A stretch of 48,713 nt of DNA from a bacterium (GTDB taxonomy: Bacteria > 4484-113 > JAFGCY01). This document shows, in pieces, positions 23,763 to 31,783 of the stretch (position 1 is the first letter of the stretch; each line of letters opens with the position of its first letter). The notes beneath the pieces were generated by a model. It was given only the letters and a program-made list of their open reading frames with translations. It was not told the origin of the DNA and did not search any database. Location: positions 1 to 48,713 of the forward strand of contig JADZFO010000028.1 of assembly GCA_020849855.1 (NCBI GenBank). The letters run 5' to 3'. Made by a program: the position numbers and the translations under genes.

Positions 23763-23783
23763 GCTACTATGCGGTATAGTAGC
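23763..23783 (+). promoter_or_regulatory. Operator-like palindrome before copZ-copA
   Basis: GCTACTAT-GCGGT-ATAGTAGC, perfect 8-bp inverted repeat. The right arm contains a -10-like TATAGT (23775-23780). TTCACA at 23747-23752 is 22 bp upstream, too far for a normal -35. Position fits a copper-responsive repressor site; the regulator is not encoded in this window. Confidence 0.5.
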
Positions 23784-23811
23784 GTCTCAGCACCCCGGAG
23801 GTGTCACAGCA

Positions 23812-24072
23812 ATGACAACAGATTCAGGCATCAATGGCACAGATCCACAGCAGGCTCAGCTGACTGCCGTCCTGGCAGTCACCGGCATGCACTGCGGCGG
23901 CTGCGCGGGCAAGGTCAAGGCCGCACTGCTGGAGCTTGATGGCGTCAGCTCCGCCGAGGTCAGCCACATCAAAGGCAGCGCCGTGGTCAGCTACGACCCG
24001 CAGAAGACCAGCGTCGGTGCACTGAGCGAAGCAGTGAAGGCGGCTGGCTACAGCGCCAGCGCGGCGGCCTGA
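23812..24072 (+). CDS. copZ: Heavy-metal-associated domain copper chaperone
   Basis: Soluble ferredoxin-fold Cu(I) carrier. Metal motif GMHCGGC (residues 25-31), then VKAALLELDGVSSAEV and the second half ending in VKAAGYSASAA, all as in CopZ/HMA domains. 86 aa with a short polar N-terminal lead. GGAGGTG lies eight bases before ATG. Stop is 7 bp before copA, so the pair is co-expressed and delivers copper to the ATPase. Confidence 0.9.
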   Translation: MTTDSGINGTDPQQAQLTAVLAVTGMHCGGCAGKVKAALLELDGVSSAEVSHIKGSAVVSYDPQKTSVGALSEAVKAAGYSASAAA

Positions 24073-24079
24073 GGCCGGC

Positions 24080-26449
24080 ATGAACGACCACAGCCACCAG
24101 CACGACCACAGCAGCGGCGCAGCTCCGGCCAGCCCCGAGGCGCCCCAGACGCAGTCCGCGACCATGCCCATCCTGGGCATGCACTGCGCATCCTGTGTCA
24201 GCACGGTTGAAGGAGCTTTGAAGAAAGCCCCCGGCGTGAAAGAGGCCACGGTTAACCTGGCCACCCATACGGCGCATGTTTCCTTTGACCCTGCCGCCAC
24301 CAGTCCGCAGGCTCTGGGCCGCGCGGTTGAGTCAACCGGCTACCGCGCGATCGTCGTGGATGAGCACAGCCAGCACAGCGCCGAGGACATGCACGCCGCG
24401 CACCTGAACCTTGAGGAGGGCGCGCTGCGCCTGCGCCTCTGGGTCGCGGTGATCCTCGGCCTGCCGGTCGGCGTGCTGGGCATGGCGCACCTTTTCGGTG
24501 ATGCGGCCGCCGAGGCCCTGATGTTCCCGGGCCGCCAGTACTTCGAACTTTTCGCCACAGCCGTGGTGGTCTTCTTCTCCGGCGCCGGCTTCCACAGCGC
24601 CATGCTGCGCTCCACCCTGCGCGGCCAGGCCAACATGGACACGCTGATCTCCATCGGCACGCTGGCCGCCTTCATCTACAGCGCGGCGGTGGTCCTCTGG
24701 CCCGGCTTCTTCCTCAGCGAGCATGTCGGCCACCTTCCCGGCGTCTATTTTGAAGTCGCGGCGATGGTCACCATCCTGGTGCTGCTGGGCCGCTTCATGG
24801 AGGCCCGCGCCCGCGGCCGCGCCAGCCAGGCCCTAAAGCGCCTGCTGGGCCTGCAGGCGAAGACCGCCACCGTGCTGAAGGACGGCCGCGAAGAGGAAGT
24901 GCCGGTCGAGCAGCTGCAGCCCGGCGATACAGTCCTGCTGCGCCCCGGCGCCAAGGTGCCACTGGACGGCACAGTGCTGGAAGGCGCATCCTCCATCGAC
25001 GAGTCCATGCTCTCGGGTGAAAGCCTGCCGGTGGACAAGTCGCCAGGCAGCCCGGTCTTTGCCGGCACAGTCAACTCAGCCCAGGGCTCGCTGAAATACT
25101 CCGTCACCAAGACCGGCAAGGACACCCTGCTGGCCGGCATCATCCGCATGGTGGAAACCGCCCAGGGCTCCAAGGCCCCGGTTCAGCGCCTGGCCGACCA
25201 GATCAGCGCGATCTTCGTCCCGGTCGTCTTCGTTATCGCCATCATCACCTTCGTGGTCTGGTACTTCTTTGGCACCAGCGGCGAATCAGTCGAGCGTCTC
25301 GCGGCGGCCTTCGTGCCAGCCGTGGCCGTGCTGATCATCGCCTGCCCCTGCGCGCTCGGCCTCGCCACCCCCACCGCGGTGCTGGTCGCCTCGGGCCGCG
25401 GCGCGGAGCTGGGTGTGCTGTTTCGCAACGGCGCGGCCCTGGAGACCGCGGCCCGCATCGACACCGTCGTCTTCGACAAGACCGGCACTCTCACCAGCGG
25501 CCAGCCTGAGCTGCTCAGCCTGCGCCCCCTGGGCAGCCTCAGTGAAGATGAACTGCTGCGCTGGGCTGCCAGCGCCGAAAGCCACAGCGAACATCCCCTG
25601 GCCCGGGCCGTTGTCCGCGCCGCCGGGGCCCGGAGCCTGCAGCTCAGCGAGCCCGGCGCCTTCGAGTCCTTCTCCGGCCTCGGCATCATCGCCGCGGTGG
25701 AAGGAAAGGTCCTGCAGATCGGCTCGCTGCGCTTCCAGCGCTCGCAGGCCCTGCAGCTAAGTGAAGAGCAGTGGGCCACACTGGAGCAGGCCGGCAGCGA
25801 GCTGGCCAGCGCGGGCCAGACGCCGCTGTTTGTCGTGCTTGACGATCAGCCCGTGGGTCTGCTGGGCCTGGCGGACACCCCGCGGCGCGGGGCGGCGGAG
25901 GCCGTCAGCACCCTGCGCGCCATGGGTATCAGGGTCATGCTGCTTTCCGGCGACAAGCGCGAGGTAGCCCAGGCCATCGCCGCGCAGCTTGGCATCCTGG
26001 ACAGCGCGGATCCCGCCACTGCTGCTGATACCGTGATGGCGGAGGTGCTGCCCGCCGACAAAAGCGCACAGATCCAGCGCCTGCAGGCGGCCGGCCGCAA
26101 GGTGGCGATGGTCGGCGACGGCGTGAATGACGCGCCGGCGCTGGTGCAGGCCGAGCTGGGCATCGCGATGGGCGCGGGCACGGACATCGCCATCGAGTCC
26201 TCGGATGTCACCCTGGTCAAGAGCGACCCGCGGGATGTTGCCAGCGCGCTGGCCCTGGCCCGCAGCACCATGCAGGTGATCCGCCAGAACCTCTTCTTCG
26301 CCTTTATCTACAACGTGCTGGGCATCCCGGTCGCCGCCGGCGCGCTGTATCCCTTCACCGGCTGGCTGCTCAGCCCGGTGATCGCCGGCGCGGCGATGGC
26401 GGCCTCCAGCCTCAGCGTGGTGACCAACAGCCTGCGCCTCAGGAGGTAG
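24080..26449 (+). CDS. copA: Copper-translocating P1B-type ATPase
   Basis: Exports Cu(I) from the cytoplasm using ATP. Order: His-rich N-terminus (HSHQHDHSS), one HMA domain with GMHCASC (33-39), membrane segments, TGES actuator motif, CPC (422-424, IIACPCALGLATPT) in the sixth helix, phosphorylated D466-KTGT, HP motif (SEHPLARA), GDGVNDAP near 678-685. CPC supports Cu(I)/Ag(I). 789 aa, normal length. Little ribosome site; coupled to copZ. The TAG stop is the first part of a dispersed hairpin. Confidence 0.95.
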   Translation: MNDHSHQHDHSSGAAPASPEAPQTQSATMPILGMHCASCVSTVEGALKKAPGVKEATVNLATHTAHVSFDPAATSPQALGRAVESTGYRAIVVDEHSQHSAEDMHAAHLNLEEGALRLRLWVAVILGLPVGVLGMAHLFGDAAAEALMFPGRQYFELFATAVVVFFSGAGFHSAMLRSTLRGQANMDTLISIGTLAAFIYSAAVVLWPGFFLSEHVGHLPGVYFEVAAMVTILVLLGRFMEARARGRASQALKRLLGLQAKTATVLKDGREEEVPVEQLQPGDTVLLRPGAKVPLDGTVLEGASSIDESMLSGESLPVDKSPGSPVFAGTVNSAQGSLKYSVTKTGKDTLLAGIIRMVETAQGSKAPVQRLADQISAIFVPVVFVIAIITFVVWYFFGTSGESVERLAAAFVPAVAVLIIACPCALGLATPTAVLVASGRGAELGVLFRNGAALETAARIDTVVFDKTGTLTSGQPELLSLRPLGSLSEDELLRWAASAESHSEHPLARAVVRAAGARSLQLSEPGAFESFSGLGIIAAVEGKVLQIGSLRFQRSQALQLSEEQWATLEQAGSELASAGQTPLFVVLDDQPVGLLGLADTPRRGAAEAVSTLRAMGIRVMLLSGDKREVAQAIAAQLGILDSADPATAADTVMAEVLPADKSAQIQRLQAAGRKVAMVGDGVNDAPALVQAELGIAMGAGTDIAIESSDVTLVKSDPRDVASALALARSTMQVIRQNLFFAFIYNVLGIPVAAGALYPFTGWLLSPVIAGAAMAASSLSVVTNSLRLRR

Positions 26450-26469
26450 CGCCGCCCTCTGTGGCGGCA
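26447..26469 (+). repeat. GTAGCGCCGC-type dispersed hairpin
   Basis: GCCGCC-CTCTGT-GGCGGC directly after copA; matches 37381-37405 (GTAGCGCCGCACTCAGTGGC). TAG of the conserved start serves as the copA stop. May act as a terminator stem but no T tract follows. Confidence 0.6.
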
Positions 26470-26482
26470 CCAGCCGGGGAGC

Positions 26483-26561
26483 GCAGACTTTTGTCTGCAT
26501 CTGCAACTGGAGCGCGGAAACCTTGTCCGCCTTTCAACTGGAGCGCGGACACCTTGTCCGC
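26483..26561 (+). repeat. Cluster of TTGTC-centred hairpins
   Basis: Three in tandem: GCAGAC-TTTT-GTCTGC (26483-26498), GCGGA...TCCGC (26514-26530), GCGGAC-ACCTT-GTCCGC (26545-26561); the last two are preceded by the same CAACTGGAGC. Confidence 0.75.
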
Positions 26562-26613
26562 ATCTTCAATCCGCAGTCGCCCGCTGCCGGTCGCGCTTCC
26601 GATCCAACGCAGA
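26536..26613 (+). repeat. ~78-bp direct repeat, left copy
   Basis: Begins CAACTGGAGCGCGGACACCT and ends GATCCAACGCAGAG. Right copy at 26702-26784 keeps both ends exactly and differs in the middle (CAGTCGCCCGCTGCCGGTCG versus TGGCGGCTCGCCGCTGGTCG). Confidence 0.8.
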
Positions 26614-26650
26614 GACGCAGAGGACGCAGAGCTTCGCAGAGAAGATCATT
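26598..26650 (+). repeat. AGAG-phased dispersed repeat, copy R2
   Basis: CGCAGAGACGCAGAGG, then ACGCAGAGCTTCGCAGAGAA and GATCA. Shares its 24-base core with R1 and its tail with R3. Confidence 0.8.
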
Positions 26651-26701
26651 GAATACAAAGGAATGCCGAGTAACAGCCAGGTTGAATGCCAATCATCCTC
26701 T

Positions 26702-26784
26702 TCAACTGGAGCGCGGACACCTTGTCCGCATCTTCAATCCGTGGCGGCTCGCCGCTGGTCGCGTTTCCGATCCAACGCAGAGTT
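26702..26784 (+). repeat. ~78-bp direct repeat, right copy
   Basis: Second copy of 26536-26613, including hairpin GCGGAC-ACCTT-GTCCGC at 26713-26729, and again running into an AGAG repeat. Confidence 0.8.
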
Positions 26785-26818
26785 AACCGAGTGAACAGAG
26801 GTTCACAGAGAAGATCAA
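26774..26818 (+). repeat. AGAG-phased dispersed repeat, copy R3
   Basis: CGCAGAGTTAACCGAGTGAA, then CAGAGGTTCACAGAGAAGAT. About 85% identical to the minus strand of R8 (38226-38270). Confidence 0.8.
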
Positions 26819-26826
26819 TACTCAGT

Positions 26827-26832
26827 TATCAT
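26827..26832 (+). promoter_or_regulatory. Leaderless-type -10 box
   Basis: TATCAT, 8 nt before ATG 26841. Confidence 0.4.
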
Positions 26833-26840
26833 CAGTATCG

Positions 26841-27395
26841 ATGGGTAAATCCCAAGCGGATGAATCTGCTCCTCGCAAGGACCAGCTAGTAGACCGACCC
26901 GCGCATCAGTGCTGCAGCATAGGAGCGCTGCTTATCGCTGCAATGCCTTTGCTGCTCATCCTCTTCATGAACATGCTGGGCGATCCCTTCCCTTATCACA
27001 ACTTCAAAAAGTGCCAGCTCAAAAACAATGAGATCAGGGCAACAATCATTCAAGGCACTACCGAGTATCCAGTTAAGCATGTCTACCTTATCAAAACTTC
27101 TTCCGAGTGGATGCGATATTCCGATATTAGTTGTGAGCTGCTCTCGGGAGATCGGATTAGGATAGGAAATCAGGAGGCTGAAGTGCTGGCGATTTACCCA
27201 GCGGATGCCGAGGCACATCCGGGACTTACAACTTATGAACTGTCGTTGCATTGGGGTTTGAAGACGAGTAGGTACAAGCTGCGCATACACGAAGTACCAG
27301 TCGCCTGGGTCGAGTATGCGAAGGAAGGAACACTGCACCTGATGGTTCCTGTCGCCGACGGAACGTGTGCGGTTCGGTACATTGAGCTTGATTAG
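26841..27395 (+). CDS. AT-richer orphan membrane-anchored protein
   Basis: Not recognised. 184 aa: polar N-terminus, one hydrophobic segment (IGALLIAAMPLLLILFMNML, about residues 27-46), then an exported-type domain of mixed strands with no motifs I can name. Codons ending in A/T are much commoner than in neighbouring genes, and dispersed repeats flank it (R2, R3 left; R4 inverted at right). Both suggest recent acquisition. The start is supported by TATCAT eight bases upstream. Confidence 0.6.
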   Translation: MGKSQADESAPRKDQLVDRPAHQCCSIGALLIAAMPLLLILFMNMLGDPFPYHNFKKCQLKNNEIRATIIQGTTEYPVKHVYLIKTSSEWMRYSDISCELLSGDRIRIGNQEAEVLAIYPADAEAHPGLTTYELSLHWGLKTSRYKLRIHEVPVAWVEYAKEGTLHLMVPVADGTCAVRYIELD

Positions 27396-27412
27396 CAGCC
27401 CACGAGGTCCAT

Positions 27413-27440
27413 ATAGCTCTGCGTCCTCTGCGTCATGTAT
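27413..27440 (-). repeat. AGAG-phased dispersed repeat, copy R4 (inverted, partial)
   Basis: On the minus strand reads GACGCAGAGGACGCAGAGCT, the core of R1/R2, in opposite orientation to R2 and R3. It closes the orphan-gene block. Confidence 0.75.
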
Positions 27441-27472
27441 TGGGTCTATGACGCGCGGACTGGGCCGCGCTG

Positions 27473-28663
27473 CTACATCCGCGAGAATTCCATGCTCACG
27501 CCGTAGCCGCGCATGCCGTCGTGGAAGAGCTGCCACAGCTCGTCCTCGCGGGCGAGTGTCTCCGGCGCATGCACCCCCGGCTTGATGATCCGGCCCGCCG
27601 CCATGAGCTGGGTCGCGATGATCGCCGGGTAGCCGGTGGTGCGGCTCATGCTGCTCGCCGCCAGAGGCTGCTGCTCCGAAGGCGCGGTGCCGAAGTCCAG
27701 CAGGTCGCAGCGCTCCAGGGCCTCGCGGCCCTCGCTGTCCAGGCCGCCCACCTCCACACGCATGAAGGTGAACTCGCGCTCGCCGGGGTTCAGGCGCCAG
27801 TGCCGCTCCAGCAGGCGGGCGGTGAATGCCGCCGGCACCACCTGGGCGAAGCCCTCGCCGTCCGCGCGGCGCACGCTGATGGCCGCGTCGTCAAACAGCC
27901 CCAGGTCGCGCAGGAAGCGCATCTGCTGGGCCGTGCCGGGATAGCGCAGGGTGCGCTCCTCCATGTCCGGCAGGTCCATGGTGCTCAGCAGGGTCCGCAG
28001 GCCATCGGTGTAAAAGCTCTCCAGGCTGCCGATGCCCGGCAGCTCGATCTGCTCCACCCCCGAGAGTGCCGGCACCGTGATCACCTCGCCCTGGCTCTTC
28101 ACCCGCGCCGGGCGCACATATTCCTCAATCACATCCACCGGGCTGAAGGGCGCCTTGTACTGCAGGGGCCAGCGCCGCTCCACCGGCAGTCCGCCCACCT
28201 GAATGCTCAGGCTCTGGGCCTGGGCCAGGTGGCCGGCCAGGCGCACGCCCAGCATGCCGCCAAGGCCAGGCATCACGCCGCAGTCCACCACCGCGCAGAC
28301 GCCGCGCTGGCGCGCCTGCTCATCCAGGCTCAGCGCATCCTCGGGGAAGAAGGAGATATCAACGCAGTGCTTTCCGGCCTCGATGACGGTCTGCAGCATC
28401 TGATAGCCCAGCCAGCCCGGCACCGCGCCGACCACAATCTGGGCGTCCTCAATGCACTTGCGCAGCAGGTCCATGTCGGCCAGGTCCGCCTGGTTGGTGG
28501 AAAGCGGGGCTTCCAGCAGGGCCGCGGCGGCCTGGCACTGGGCCAGAGCGGCCGCGCTGTGGTCGCAGACCGTGACCTGCAGATGGCTCAGCCGGGCCAG
28601 CTCGCGGGCGATGAAGCCGCCCACCATGCCAGCGCCCAGGACCACTACGTTGATGTTTTCCAT
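27473..28663 (-). CDS. Saccharopine dehydrogenase-family oxidoreductase
   Basis: NAD(P)-dependent enzyme of the saccharopine dehydrogenase-like group. Rossmann motif GAGMVG (10-15) after MENINVVVL, then an SDH-type catalytic domain (DCGVMPGLGGMLGVRLAG; PFSPVDVIEEYVRPA). 396 aa, as for the lysine-related saccharopine/carboxynorspermidine reductases; the exact substrate cannot be told. ATG 28663 chosen because TACAAT lies 8 nt before it and the upstream extension has low-complexity Ala/Arg. Confidence 0.82.
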   Translation of the reverse strand: MENINVVVLGAGMVGGFIARELARLSHLQVTVCDHSAAALAQCQAAAALLEAPLSTNQADLADMDLLRKCIEDAQIVVGAVPGWLGYQMLQTVIEAGKHCVDISFFPEDALSLDEQARQRGVCAVVDCGVMPGLGGMLGVRLAGHLAQAQSLSIQVGGLPVERRWPLQYKAPFSPVDVIEEYVRPARVKSQGEVITVPALSGVEQIELPGIGSLESFYTDGLRTLLSTMDLPDMEERTLRYPGTAQQMRFLRDLGLFDDAAISVRRADGEGFAQVVPAAFTARLLERHWRLNPGEREFTFMRVEVGGLDSEGREALERCDLLDFGTAPSEQQPLAASSMSRTTGYPAIIATQLMAAGRIIKPGVHAPETLAREDELWQLFHDGMRGYGVSMEFSRM

Positions 28664-28671
28664 GGCCGCAG

Positions 28672-28677
28672 ATTGTA
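28672..28677 (-). promoter_or_regulatory. Leaderless-type -10 box
   Basis: TACAAT, 8 nt before ATG 28663. Confidence 0.45.
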
Positions 28678-28738
28678 GGTGCAGGCGGGTTCTGGGCTGG
28701 CCGGCGATTGCAGCGGCCGCGGGTAGCGCCACATGACA

Positions 28739-28763
28739 GCGCCGCCAGCAATGCCGGCGGCGC
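28739..28763 (-). terminator. Probable terminator hairpin after the DUF5666-type gene
   Basis: GCGCCGCC / GGCGGCGC, eight perfect pairs, 9-nt loop; no T tract. Sits 36 bp beyond the stop at 28799. Confidence 0.45.
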
Positions 28764-28798
28764 CGTCACTCAAGTGCTTTGGAGGCAGGCCCAGTGGC

Positions 28799-31435
28799 CT
28801 AACTGTCCGTGTCTTCGTTCACCTCCGTGGCGACCCAAAGTCCCGCCACCAGCGTGCCTGACACCTTGACCGTGTCACCAACGGCGAAGTCGCCGATGCT
28901 GCCGGTCGCGCCGCCTTCCAGCAGGAAGACCGTCGAGGCATTGATGCTCAGGTCAAGGCCGTTGATGCTCAGGCTGCCCGAACTGAGGGCGCTGAGCCGG
29001 CCGATGATCTCCAGGTTATCAAGCAGCGGGTTGCTGTCTGTCTTGAGCTGCAGATCCAGCACCAGCATGCCGCTGGCCGTCTGCAGCGCTTTGATCTCAA
29101 CATAGTCGCCAACGCTGAAATCGCCAAGGCCGGCCTCAGCCCCGCTTTCCAGCCGGAAGCTGGTATGGCTGTTCAGGTTCAGATCCAGGCCGCTGATCCC
29201 GGCCGCCGTGGCCGAGATCGCGTCCAGCTCGCCCCTGAATGTCAGCTCGTCCTGCAGCTGCAGCTGGGTGGCGACCCAGGCGCTGCCAACCAGGTTCGCC
29301 CGCAGGCGCACGGCCTGGCCCAGGCTGAAATCTCCCTGTACAGCGGCCCCGCCCTCGGCATCCAGGTAACTGGTCAGACCGCTGAGTGCATAGGCCTGGC
29401 CATTGATGCTGAGGCTGGATGAGCTCAGCAGGCCGATGCGGCCAAATACAGTCTGCTCATCTGAAGTCGCCGTGACTTCGATGCGGCTGGCCAGCCAGAA
29501 GCTGCCATTGAAACTGGCGCTGACCTCAACCGCATCGCCAGGGTCAATGTCCGCGATGCTGCCGCTGGCGCCGCCAATGAGCTGGAAGAGGGTCTGCGCG
29601 CCAAAGCGGATAGTGCGGCCGTCAACCGTCAGGCTGTCCGCTCCGATAGCCTCAACCACGCCATTCAGCTCAAGCTGCGTGCTGCCGGCCAGCGTGATCC
29701 TGGTCGCCGTCCACTGGCCGCCGGCAAAGCTGGCCTGCACATCGGCGTCCACTCCGGTGAAGAGATCGGCAATGGCCACTTCATTGGTGCCAATGAAGAA
29801 CTTCGTGGCGCTGTTGATGGCCAGCTCTGTACCGTTGACCCTCACCGCGGCTGCGCTGATGCTCTCGATACTGCCGCTCAGGCTGCGCAGGCCAGGCGCG
29901 GCAATGCTCATGCTTGTGGCAAGCCAGGCCGAGCCTGACTGCACCGCGCTGAGCGTAACATTCGCGCCGACAAAGAAGTCCGTCAGCCCGGCACTCTGCC
30001 CGGCGATCTTAAGCTGCGTCGCGCTGTTCAGGCTGAAGCTCTCGCCGTTGATGCTGACGCTGCTGCTGCTCAGGGCCTGGATGCTGCCGCTGACGGTACG
30101 CGTCCCGCCGCCGCCGGAACCGAAGTCGGCCTCAGTGTCGGTGCTGAGCCTCAGCACGGTCCAGACGCCGCCCTGCAGCTCCGCTAGGAAGGCCACCTGC
30201 TGGCCGGCTTCAAAGTCGCCCAGCGAGCCGCTGGCCCCGCCCTCAAGCAGGAACTGGGTCTGCGCGTTCAGACGGAAGAGCAGGCCGTCAAGGCTGGCCT
30301 GCGCCGAGCTGATGCTGCTCAGGCTGCCCTCCACGCGCAGGGTCCCGTCCGGCTGCGTGCCCTGTTCAGCCGCCTGGATGCGCAGGGCCAGCCAGCTGTC
30401 ATTGCGCAGCTTGATTGCCGTGATCTCAACAAAGTCACCCACGCTGAAATCCTCGAAACGTGCGCGGGCGCCACTTTGCAGGTAGAAGCGCGTGCGGCCG
30501 CTCAGGTCCAGCTCAAGTCCGGCAATGCTCAGACTGCTGGCGCTCAGTGCTTCCAGCTCACCGCTCAGCAGGATCTCGGTGTCATTCTGGCCCGGGTTGT
30601 CGCTGTCATGCTTCAGCTTGATGATCAGCGCCACGCGCTGGCCCTGGCCAGCAGGCAGGCTGGTGATCTGAACCTCATCGCCAATGTTGAACTGGCCGGA
30701 GCCGGCGTTGCGGTCGTTTTTCACCCAGAAGCGCGTGGCCGCGTTGATGCTGAAAGTTACGCCGGCCACGGTAATGCTGGTGTTGCTGATGGCCTCGATG
30801 TCACCGCGCAGCTTGGGTCCGCGCGGGCCAGGATAACGGTCATCCTCCGGCAGGCCGTCGCAGTCCTCGTCATCAAAGACGCTGTCGAAGTCGCCGTCGC
30901 CGTCAATGTCGATGCGCAGCTGGCCATGGCGGAAGCGCAGCTGCCGCCGCTCACTTTCGAGGCCGATGCTGCTGCTGCTGTCCAGGCCCAGCTCAAGGCT
31001 GTCCAGCTGGCCGTCACTGTCTGTGTCCAGCGCGCTCAGGCGGTGCACAAGTTCAGTGGTCGCCCGGGCGCTCAGACTGATCGGGATAAAGACTACCTGG
31101 CTGTCCAGGCTGCCGTCCCCGTCAAAGTCCACACTGCTGTTGAAGCTGTACCTGAGCAGGAAGGATCCCCCGCTCAGGTCCCTGAAGCTGAAGCGGCCAT
31201 TGCTGTCAGTCACGGCTGAAGCCAGAATCTGGGCTGTGGTCGCGCTGAGCAGTTGGACTGAGACATTGCTCAGGCCATCGCCGTCCGCGGAGACCACCTT
31301 CACCGGACCTGCCTGTACCAGCTGGCCGTTAAGCGCCGTGTTCTCGCTTTCCGGTTCACGGCCACCGCCATTGCCGCAGGCACTCAGCACTGTCAGTAAA
31401 CAGGCCGCCAGCAGCAGTCTAAAGCCGAGTTGCAT
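28799..31435 (-). CDS. Lipoprotein with nine DUF5666-type repeats
   Basis: Predicted surface lipoprotein, 878 aa. ATG 31435 has GAGGAGGAG upstream. Lipobox LSACG. An N-terminal carboxypeptidase-regulatory-like domain (SNVSVQLLSATTAQILASAV) is followed by an Asp-rich segment (DTDSDGQLDSLELG), then nine repeats of about 80 residues. Each repeat opens with [LV]-x-G-x-[IL]-x-[AS]-[IL], continues with a S-[ILV]-x-[IV]-x-G core and ends with D-[FI]-x-x-G-[DAQ]-x-V, the DUF5666 pattern. The protein probably forms an elongated stalk. Function unknown. Confidence 0.8.
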   Translation of the reverse strand: MQLGFRLLLAACLLTVLSACGNGGGREPESENTALNGQLVQAGPVKVVSADGDGLSNVSVQLLSATTAQILASAVTDSNGRFSFRDLSGGSFLLRYSFNSSVDFDGDGSLDSQVVFIPISLSARATTELVHRLSALDTDSDGQLDSLELGLDSSSSIGLESERRQLRFRHGQLRIDIDGDGDFDSVFDDEDCDGLPEDDRYPGPRGPKLRGDIEAISNTSITVAGVTFSINAATRFWVKNDRNAGSGQFNIGDEVQITSLPAGQGQRVALIIKLKHDSDNPGQNDTEILLSGELEALSASSLSIAGLELDLSGRTRFYLQSGARARFEDFSVGDFVEITAIKLRNDSWLALRIQAAEQGTQPDGTLRVEGSLSSISSAQASLDGLLFRLNAQTQFLLEGGASGSLGDFEAGQQVAFLAELQGGVWTVLRLSTDTEADFGSGGGGTRTVSGSIQALSSSSVSINGESFSLNSATQLKIAGQSAGLTDFFVGANVTLSAVQSGSAWLATSMSIAAPGLRSLSGSIESISAAAVRVNGTELAINSATKFFIGTNEVAIADLFTGVDADVQASFAGGQWTATRITLAGSTQLELNGVVEAIGADSLTVDGRTIRFGAQTLFQLIGGASGSIADIDPGDAVEVSASFNGSFWLASRIEVTATSDEQTVFGRIGLLSSSSLSINGQAYALSGLTSYLDAEGGAAVQGDFSLGQAVRLRANLVGSAWVATQLQLQDELTFRGELDAISATAAGISGLDLNLNSHTSFRLESGAEAGLGDFSVGDYVEIKALQTASGMLVLDLQLKTDSNPLLDNLEIIGRLSALSSGSLSINGLDLSINASTVFLLEGGATGSIGDFAVGDTVKVSGTLVAGLWVATEVNEDTDS

Positions 31436-31464
31436 TTCTCTACTCCTCCTCACATTTCCCTAGC

Positions 31465-31485
31465 CTGGCAGCAAAAGCTGACCAG
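31465..31485 (-). other. Leader hairpin; rest of 31436-31783 has no gene
   Basis: CTGG-CAGC-AAAA-GCTG-A-CCAG: eight pairs with one bulge, about 30 nt before the start at 31435. No riboswitch consensus recognised. The remainder of this 348-bp gap is GC-rich sequence without convincing ORF, promoter or RNA gene. Confidence 0.35.
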
Positions 31486-31783
31486 CCGTCCGCAGGGAGG
31501 GTGCTTAGAGTTTTGCGAGAAGCACTTAGCTGCTGTTTAGGATATCTAAAGAAAAATGCAATACGCCGCATTTCAGCGCTTACAAAGCAGCTTCGCAGGC
31601 GGCTGTTTATGCTCATGCCTGCAGTGACCGGGGGCCGGCGGCCGGCTTGTCTCGACCGCCCTCAGGACACCGGGGGGCAGGCTGCCGCTTCCCGGCGGCG
31701 GAGCCCTGGACCCGCGACTTAAGCGTCAGTTCCAGGGAGCCCATTCCGCCGCCGCGTTACCGCAGCCTGCCCGGCCCGGCTAC

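Noticed and set aside
23747..23780. MerR/CueR-type promoter for copZ
   Set aside because: TTCACA to TATAGT spacing is 22 bp, longer than the 19-20 bp of MerR-type promoters, and the dyad lies over the -10 rather than inside the spacer.
26480..26820. CRISPR-like array
   Set aside because: Repeats are hairpins, two long direct repeats and AGAG sequences with irregular spacing and no equal spacers; no cas genes.
31454..31783. Riboswitch or structured RNA before the DUF5666-type gene
   Set aside because: Only a short bulged hairpin is visible; no match to c-di-GMP, cobalamin or other consensus I know.
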